Source: Sipunculus nudus
Lineage: Eukaryota > Annelida > Sipuncula > Golfingiida > Sipunculidae
DNA: 64,000 nucleotides
Assembly (NCBI GenBank): GCA_026874595.1
Contig: CM049314.1
Span: forward strand, 31,199,729 to 31,263,728
Direction: 5' to 3'
Positions 57,996 to 64,000 of the stretch are shown here, piece by piece. How positions within the stretch are numbered: position 1 is the stretch's first letter; the number at the start of each line of letters is the position of its first letter. The position numbers were made by a program, and so were the translations under genes. The notes beneath the pieces are model-generated. The model made no database searches and was not told the DNA's origin. It worked only from the letters and a program-made list of their open reading frames with translations.

Positions 57996-60900
57996 CTGAA
58001 ATCAGTAGTATCACCATGAAAAAAAGCAAAAGAAAAGAAAGTTTGATAATTAAGTTGACAAATAAAATTAAACACATTTTAATTTCATAGATTCACATGA
58101 ATATTATAATACAGTTACAACATATGTTAAAACAACATCAATTCAATTTGTACGCTTCATGTCAAAATTTCTTATGCAAAAACGGAATCAATTACATTAC
58201 GAGCAGTTCCGAAATTCTGTATTTTTGTATCACTGTGGGGCGTGAAAACAGCATATTTGGGTGACTCAATTTGACGGTCGCACCTCGGCTGCTAATATGT
58301 GCATTATGTATTGTATTATTTTCAAAATATTTATAGAGTAGTTTTATATTTTATAATAGTCGAATTATCACCTTAATCTTTACTACATCTTGATATAATA
58401 CTGGTTTGTTTAACTGGCAAACACAAAAGAACGACCCTTAGTCTCAATATTGAATGTTTAAATGATTAAAAGTCCAGATTGTTAAACCAAGGTCCGAGAG
58501 GAATCCTATATGATGGAATATGGCAGATTCTGCAGGCCACCAGGGTGTCCAGAGTATTGTTAACAAAAGGGCTAAATACAATAAATCCTCATTTGTAATG
58601 ACTGCTTATGTGAGACCTTTTATAACTGGACCAAGGGGATATTCGTAGAAGGTGCACAGTGATCATCCAAATATGTTATTAGATGCACAATCACAACCGT
58701 TACCAATATTTACTAAAACACTTGAGACATAGAGAAAAAGATAATTGTATGCCCAATTCAGACAGCTATTTATCACCTCAGTTAGACCCAGAATCTGGCT
58801 GTCAAATTGGTTAAATCATCAAAATCTAATAATGTAATGTCTCATGTTGATATTAATGTAGAAGCTAATTAATATTCTTATATAAACAGTTTGTTCTCGC
58901 AAAAGGAGGGACGAATGGACGGACGGACCGAGCCTAATCGCTAGAGCTCAGAGAGACATATTATACAATCTGTTGCAGCGTACGCACTACCAGTTTGTGT
59001 CTCTGGGCCAAGTTGGGCCATTCACTTACCGGACGTTGGTGTCAGATTAACGGTTACATTTCCCTCAGTTTCATCCGTTGACATGTAGAATCCACAGGTA
59101 AAGGTCCATTCCAATCCTGTAATACGATCCGTCACTGCTATCTATAATATAAGAAGCGGATAATATTTAACAAAATAGCTATAGGCAGATTTATAATGTA
59201 TATACATCCGATTAAATAATTAGGTGCTGCCTGTATTGATGGAACTGTGCCTGTATTGAACTCTATGGAACTGTGTTGAAAATATTGTAGGTTCATTGTG
59301 TTTATTGTTCTTTTCTGAATCATTTGAGGAAAGGATTCTTCTAGAGCTAGACTCCTTTCAATGACACAGACACTGACATTCTAATTAAAACTAATAAGAC
59401 ATTGACTCTTTGATTCGTTTAATTATCATAATCCATCCAATGCGTCTATTCCTCTTTGTAAATATGGTTTTCTTCATGTGACCACATCTTATGACAAGGC
59501 TGTTCAATCTGTTGTTTCATCTGTCGGAGAAAGCTCCTCTGATATCGGCTTCTGTGGCAAAGGGGAAGAGCACAGTACTCAAAGCCGGGATATCATGAGT
59601 TCGAATCCCAGCCGAGGCGGTGGGATGTTTTTAATGGTCGGCCCCATTTAGGGAGAGCGCACTGAAGGCCCAACGGCCATGTTTCACTCACAGGTGGTAT
59701 GACCCAGCAATGGGGACGATTGCGCACCCAGGTCCCGCAAGTGCAGGAGTCACCGGGTCTGGTTGACGCCAAGATATTAAATGAGAGGAAGCGTGTGATA
59801 CTGCCCTGTAACGAAGCCCGAAACCGGAATAAAATTCTGCAGATTACATATACGTTGTTAAATTAGCATTTAAAAAAATCAAGGCGGTTACCTACACACA
59901 CAAAAAAAACTTATGATACGCATGGATCATGAAGAGTTGCAACCTTGTCTGATCAGAACGGCCCATCGGAATGATTCTCTTCGGAATTTCTTCATGAGGA
60001 ACGAGATATCAGATTATTACCCATACTTCTGATTAGAAAAATAAATCAAGGAGAATATTTTCTTCTGATGGGGTCCATTCAACCAAAGCAATGTTCTCAT
60101 CTGATTGGCATGATCAATTGAAGGTACACTGCCTTTTCTAATAGGGTCAACTTTGTTCAAGGTAGGCGATTTTTGGGGTTAATCCCTACCGTTTCTGTTT
60201 GATTACACTTTAAATTTTAACATTCATCAAAACTGTCAAGTTTTTGATCAGTTCCAGACTCTTTTGGAAAACTTTAAATGACAGGTCTTTTAATCAGCAA
60301 GTAATTCCTTTGCATTTATTGTCATAGAACAGGAGACAAGCATCTCCATGCAATAACAGCACGGTAGGTGGATACATAAACATAACACAATCGTATGTGT
60401 AATATACTAATGTGGAAGGGTTTGAGACAACTTGATATATGCAATATTTTGTGGAATATATTAGTGGTGAAGGAATTGTGAAAACCAAATTAAAGTTCAT
60501 TAAAAAAAGTATGTATTCCCATACCTCATCAACCTCCCAGCTGTCCGAAGAATTTACCCGTATAGAGATTTCATACAGTGAACCAACGTAGACTTTAGGT
60601 GGACTGTTCGCAATTCGCTCACTACAAACAAACCAAGGAATTAAAAACTACAGTCTCCTTTGGCCTTATAGCTATAGGTAAGCCATTGAATTGTTGTTAC
60701 CTGCCTTATATTTTGTTGCAAATATTGAAAGAAAAAACATGTAAAGTTAAGTAAACTAAAATATTTTTATTGAATAAAACCCAGATTTGTTATTTTTATA
60801 AATCGTTTGCAATGTGTTTGGTGTGATTGTATGAAAAAATATATGGACAAGATACTTAATGACCTTTGTAATTCAGTATTTTTAAAAGTATAATACATTA

Positions 60901-62032
60901 ACACATTCGAAAAATAATAAGTTTAACAACAAAGGAGTTAGATTACTGGACGGATTGCTTTATTCAATAAAGCGTTTAAATAATATTTTAAATAATTAAC
61001 TTAAATAATTACCTTTCTCGTTCAAGAAAGTGCATAAGGTGCCACTCCTCTGTGGTTCCAAGGGTTCCGGTCATTTGTATGTAGATGTTCCCTCTTGTGC
61101 GTGCGTTATCCGCTGAACCGGTCGTAACCATGACCGTGTACGATCCTACATCTAGACAAGAAAACATATACAGTGTATAATTGAATATTTTACGAAAGCC
61201 CTTAAGCACATTGACTACACAATAAGTTTGATAACCTCATGTCAATTCTTATATTTTGATATAATTTTTCCAGTTTTTTTTTTTTCTTCTTTAAAAGTAG
61301 ATATGCAGGAATGTCCAATTTACTGTCAGCACTTCACTTTTTCCCTCGAGAATATAGGCCACACCCTCAGTCTTTCTGATGAAATGTTATTTTTACTGAC
61401 TCAATTGTCCATTTTGCACTCACGAATATAAAAGTTAGACAACTGTTGGATATCGTAATGAATACAGAACACTTAACGAACAAAAAGGTAGGAGGATGTC
61501 CACCCATTAACCATTAGCCATGAGATATTTAGGTTTCAATTCAGACCCCATAATTACACATACTGGGTGTGTATTAGTGCCATTTCTTGTTTTAGGTTTT
61601 TCACGACAACCCAACCACGAATTTAACATATTACATATGTTTACTTTATCTGTACCGACAATCCACTTTGTCTTCACACCTGGAAAACACTTCATAATAC
61701 GGCTGTGCGTATTCGTCTTGAGGTATCAGGCAAGGGTATGGACCTAATCTAACGCCAAATAATATAGAATGCTAAACCGAGTGGTCCATTCCAATTGATT
61801 ACTAACTTGATGGTGTCAGTTCCTCGACCTCATAACCTTCATCAGATTCTGTGGACAGGAACATTCCCCCAATAAATTTCCAGCTGGAACCCGTGACGTT
61901 GTCCGTGACCAGCAGCTGTTGTATAAATACCACCGTTGTAATATATGGCTAGGTTTAGGAAGAAGTGTTTATTTTTTAAATTCAATGATGATTCGACATA
62001 ACTGATATAATTGACACTTTCTCACACACAAA

Positions 62033-62067
<35 letters not shown>

Positions 62068-62068
62068 T

Positions 62069-62099
<31 letters not shown>

Positions 62100-62216
62100 A
62101 ATATATTTATATATATATTAAGATATATATACATATTTATATAATATGCATAATTATATGTATTACAGCTCCTAGTATTAGTTGAGCACTTTAAAACCCC
62201 ATGGTTTTGCAACAAT

Positions 62217-62274
<58 letters not shown>

Positions 62275-64000
62275 GTGTATAAAAATGGTGCTGAAAAACA
62301 AATATGAATTTACAGCAAGTGACAATAATCTTGCTTCAGAGTTCCCCATCATATAATTGAGATCCTTTTGTTCCTGCGACTGGATCCTGCAGCCTTTTAA
62401 CCTTAATTTACATATGTCGTTTTACGGTAGCAGGCACCATACCGTCCTGGTTATATCCCTTTTTTTATTGTCAAATCTCTAAATTCGTTCTAAGCACAGG
62501 TATCTTTCAAATTGATTTTCTTTCTTCTTTGTATAAAAAATATATAAAACTGAACTTTTGCTTAACGGCCCAAAGTGGCCCTGACGGTAAGGCTGACAAT
62601 ATTTGCTCTCGTCACCTAGCAACATCAAGGACTGGTACTGCTATCCGGAGAAAAAAAAACTATAAATATTTTTTAGTTACCTTACCATCACTGGTCGGGC
62701 ACAGATGTTCTACGCCCACTGAGATTGGTTAGGTCTTCAAATATTTTTTTTTTCTATTTTACAAATATAATTATAAACGGCATAGTAGGTCTAGTAACAG
62801 ACGTGAGTGAAAGAGGACTGCTCCTTACCTCCTGGAACTGCCAGCTGTTAGAAGAACTTGTGCGTATTCTAACTCGGTTCAGGTAACCGACATAAGCTCC
62901 TGCCGGACTGACAGCTGTTCTCAAACTTGAAGAAAACAGGAATTTCATTGCAACCATGAAATGTAATAGAGTAGGCGTGTAATTTAGAGTTATCTGACAA
63001 GGAAGAACATATAGTCTAGGGAAAAGATATACAATTCATATACATGCATATTTGATAACACCCCCTGAAACAGTCATGACTTTGGTCATAAACTTTAACA
63101 ATTTACACTGTAAAAGACATTATTCAGAGCCATAGTATTAAAATGATGTACCACGCAAATGTAAATTTTTGCCTAGAAAAGATGATTAAAAACTACGAAA
63201 TATTTTTCCCATAAGATGTAAGGTGGCGTTTTAAGTGGTAAAATATAAATATATACTATGTATTTATACAATCCCCGAGGTAGCCTGCTTTGGTGGAGGA
63301 TGCGTAAATAAGAAAGACTCGACAACATAGAGTCCGAGGATGCTGATACCTATGCCGAATGCCGTAAATATCCACAGGGGAATCTTATGAGATAATGTTT
63401 GGAGTGAAGTTTATGTTTTCGCTAAATCCGATGTATAACAGCAGCTAAAGCAATTCAGACGGGAAAAAATAGACAAAACTGTTTCTGTGTCAAATAAATA
63501 GTAACGAATGAGATAATCTTGATTTATAAAATGTCTTTTTTCAGACATAGGTCCATGGTCTGTTGTTGGTACACTGGATGATGGGGGTTTCCATATTATT
63601 AGAATGATTTGTTATTGTTAAATGTCTTTATTTCAGGTTTAATCTTCACTGATCTTGGATAAACAAGGAGTCATTAACACCGCTGATCAATCGCTGAGGT
63701 TCTGTCTGAGAATTCACGGTTGCCTTTTCAGTACTGGCTGAGTCACAATTTACATCGCTAGCGTAACATTGTGCAGGAACACAGGAAAAGACTGATTAGG
63801 AAGGTCGTGGCGGGGCATCAGATAGTCACACATCTGGTTCTATGTTTAAGTTTGGATGAAGGACTGTGACTGTGTGTTACCTGTTTACTGTGGGACCCTC
63901 CGTCAAGAGCCATTCCTGTGACGTACCAAGGCCACCGATCATTTGGACGTAGATTCTCCCGTTTGTGTCTGCATTGCTGGCAGAACCGGTCCTCAGACTT
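57742..64000 (-). CDS. multi-PLAT/LH2 protein with C-terminal PAN-like domain (5' end outside window)
   Basis: Gene span; coding exons (minus order) are 64000-63881, 62925-62829, 61915-61807, 61151-61013, 60621-60525, 59141-59030, 57995-57742. They encode two full PLAT domains of about 115 residues (exons A+B+C each) and a terminal Cys-rich domain. PLAT/LH2 domains are beta-sandwiches that bind lipids, membranes or proteins, found in lipoxygenases, polycystins and the repeat protein LOXHD1. All seven exons are open, with AG acceptors and GT donors, and phases agree throughout (A out 2, B out 0, C out 1). More A/B/C sets may lie upstream. Cys pairs suggest an extracellular or secreted product, but the signal peptide is not in view. 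Function not known. Confidence 0.88.
58905..58965 (-). repeat. fragment of the CGTCCGTCC-type dispersed repeat
   Basis: Inverted partner of 10195-10262 (GGACGGACGGACCGAGCC, then CTAGAGCTCAGAGAG). Confidence 0.5.
59030..59141 (-). CDS. PLAT exon C (last before the terminal exon)
   Basis: [18 protein letters not shown] then MSTDETEGN; 112 bases; acceptor TTATATTATAG, donor CCG|GTAAGT. Confidence 0.9.
59545..59840 (+). repeat. tRNA-derived SINE in the C-B intron
   Basis: A-box-like TGTGGCAAAGGGGAAGAG (59550s) and B-box-like GAGTTCGAATCCC (about 59598-59610) with tRNA spacing, then a SINE body (GGTCGGCCCCATTTAGGG) and an end rich in AATAAAAT. Ends approximate. It differs from the SINE at 29.2 kb. 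Confidence 0.65.
60525..60621 (-). CDS. PLAT exon B (second domain)
   Basis: [18 protein letters not shown] then SWEVDE; 97 bases; acceptor TTTGTAG, donor GAG|GTATGG. Confidence 0.9.
61013..61151 (-). CDS. PLAT exon A (second domain)
   Basis: [33 protein letters not shown] then HLMHF; 139 bases; acceptor TTGTCTAG, donor AAG|GTAATT. The first strand, the glycine turn and the YIQMTG strand are standard PLAT features. Confidence 0.92.
61807..61915 (-). CDS. PLAT exon C (first visible domain)
   Basis: [18 protein letters not shown] then [10 protein letters not shown]; 109 bases, one codon shorter than the others; acceptor TACAACAG, donor A|GTTAGT (less common but valid GT). Confidence 0.85.
62034..62130. 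repeat. (TA)n-rich compound repeat
   Basis: TA dinucleotides with interruptions in the B-C intron. Confidence 0.9.
62220..62271. repeat. (TA)n microsatellite
   Basis: About 52 bases of TA dinucleotides in the same intron. Confidence 0.95.
62829..62925 (-). CDS. PLAT exon B (first visible domain)
   Basis: [18 protein letters not shown] then SWQFQE; 97 bases; acceptor TTTTCTTCAAG, donor GAG|GTAAGG. Confidence 0.9.
63881..64000 (-). CDS. PLAT exon A (first visible domain), cut by window edge
   Basis: [18 protein letters not shown] then [14 protein letters not shown]; donor CAG|GTAACA. The 5' end of the exon is beyond base 64000. Confidence 0.88.

Noticed and set aside
57996-58077. Open frame start that looks like a signal peptide before the PAN-like domain ([14 protein letters not shown])
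   Set aside because: It lies upstream of a good splice acceptor and is the translated polypyrimidine tract of the intron; phase from the upstream C exon fits the acceptor instead.

Overview
This window is nuclear DNA of an invertebrate animal, most likely a lophotrochozoan and possibly a mollusc. The reasons are GT-AG introns with short exons in long AT-rich introns, many (TA)n microsatellites, an animal-type UDP-glycosyltransferase, tRNA-derived SINEs, Tigger-like and LINE elements, and multi-exon PLAT/LH2 genes. The species cannot be fixed from sequence alone, and the mollusc assignment is an inference with low to moderate confidence.

Layout. 1-6247: a young but broken Ty3/gypsy-class LTR retrotransposon, cut by the left window edge. 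Its order is gag, protease, integrase, reverse transcriptase, RNase H, so integrase lies before RT as in Gmr1-like elements. 6248-10190: mostly AT-rich and non-coding. 10195-11840: a tandem array of ~336-bp units that alternate A-B-A-B. 12000-13567 (minus): an intact UDP-glucuronosyl/glycosyltransferase gene with one coding exon and a 5'UTR splice acceptor. 15222-16215: a deleted Tigger/pogo-like DNA transposon. 19138-23925: a large decayed array of nested repeats. 27085-27132 (minus): a compact type I hammerhead-ribozyme motif between two (TA)n tracts. 28430-31000: two copies of a 21-22 bp repeat in opposite orientation, a tRNA-derived SINE and hairpins. 31590-32400: a second tandem array with a ~355 bp period. 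34262-38226: a 5'-truncated L1/Tx1-like LINE with many in-frame stops and only one frameshift. 41950-43262: a candidate non-autonomous DNA transposon.

The main cellular locus is the right third. A plus-strand set of PLAT exons (40.6-51.6 kb) and a minus-strand set (64.0-57.7 kb) point tail to tail. Each PLAT domain is encoded by three exons (A, B, C) whose intron phases repeat exactly (A in phase 1/out phase 2, B out phase 0, C out phase 1), and both sets end in a cysteine-rich PAN/apple-like exon. Every minus-strand exon seen is intact and in phase, so that gene looks functional; its 5' end is outside the window. The plus-strand set has a stop and a lost acceptor in its first A exon, a 1-bp deletion in its second A exon, a missing C exon bridged by a fused exon, and frameshifts in its terminal exon. 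It looks like a recently decayed paralogue. Collinear non-coding duplications (39.8-40.2 with 53.2-53.65 kb; 27.4-27.7 with 47.9-48.1 and 52.1-52.35 kb) show that the locus grew by segmental duplication.
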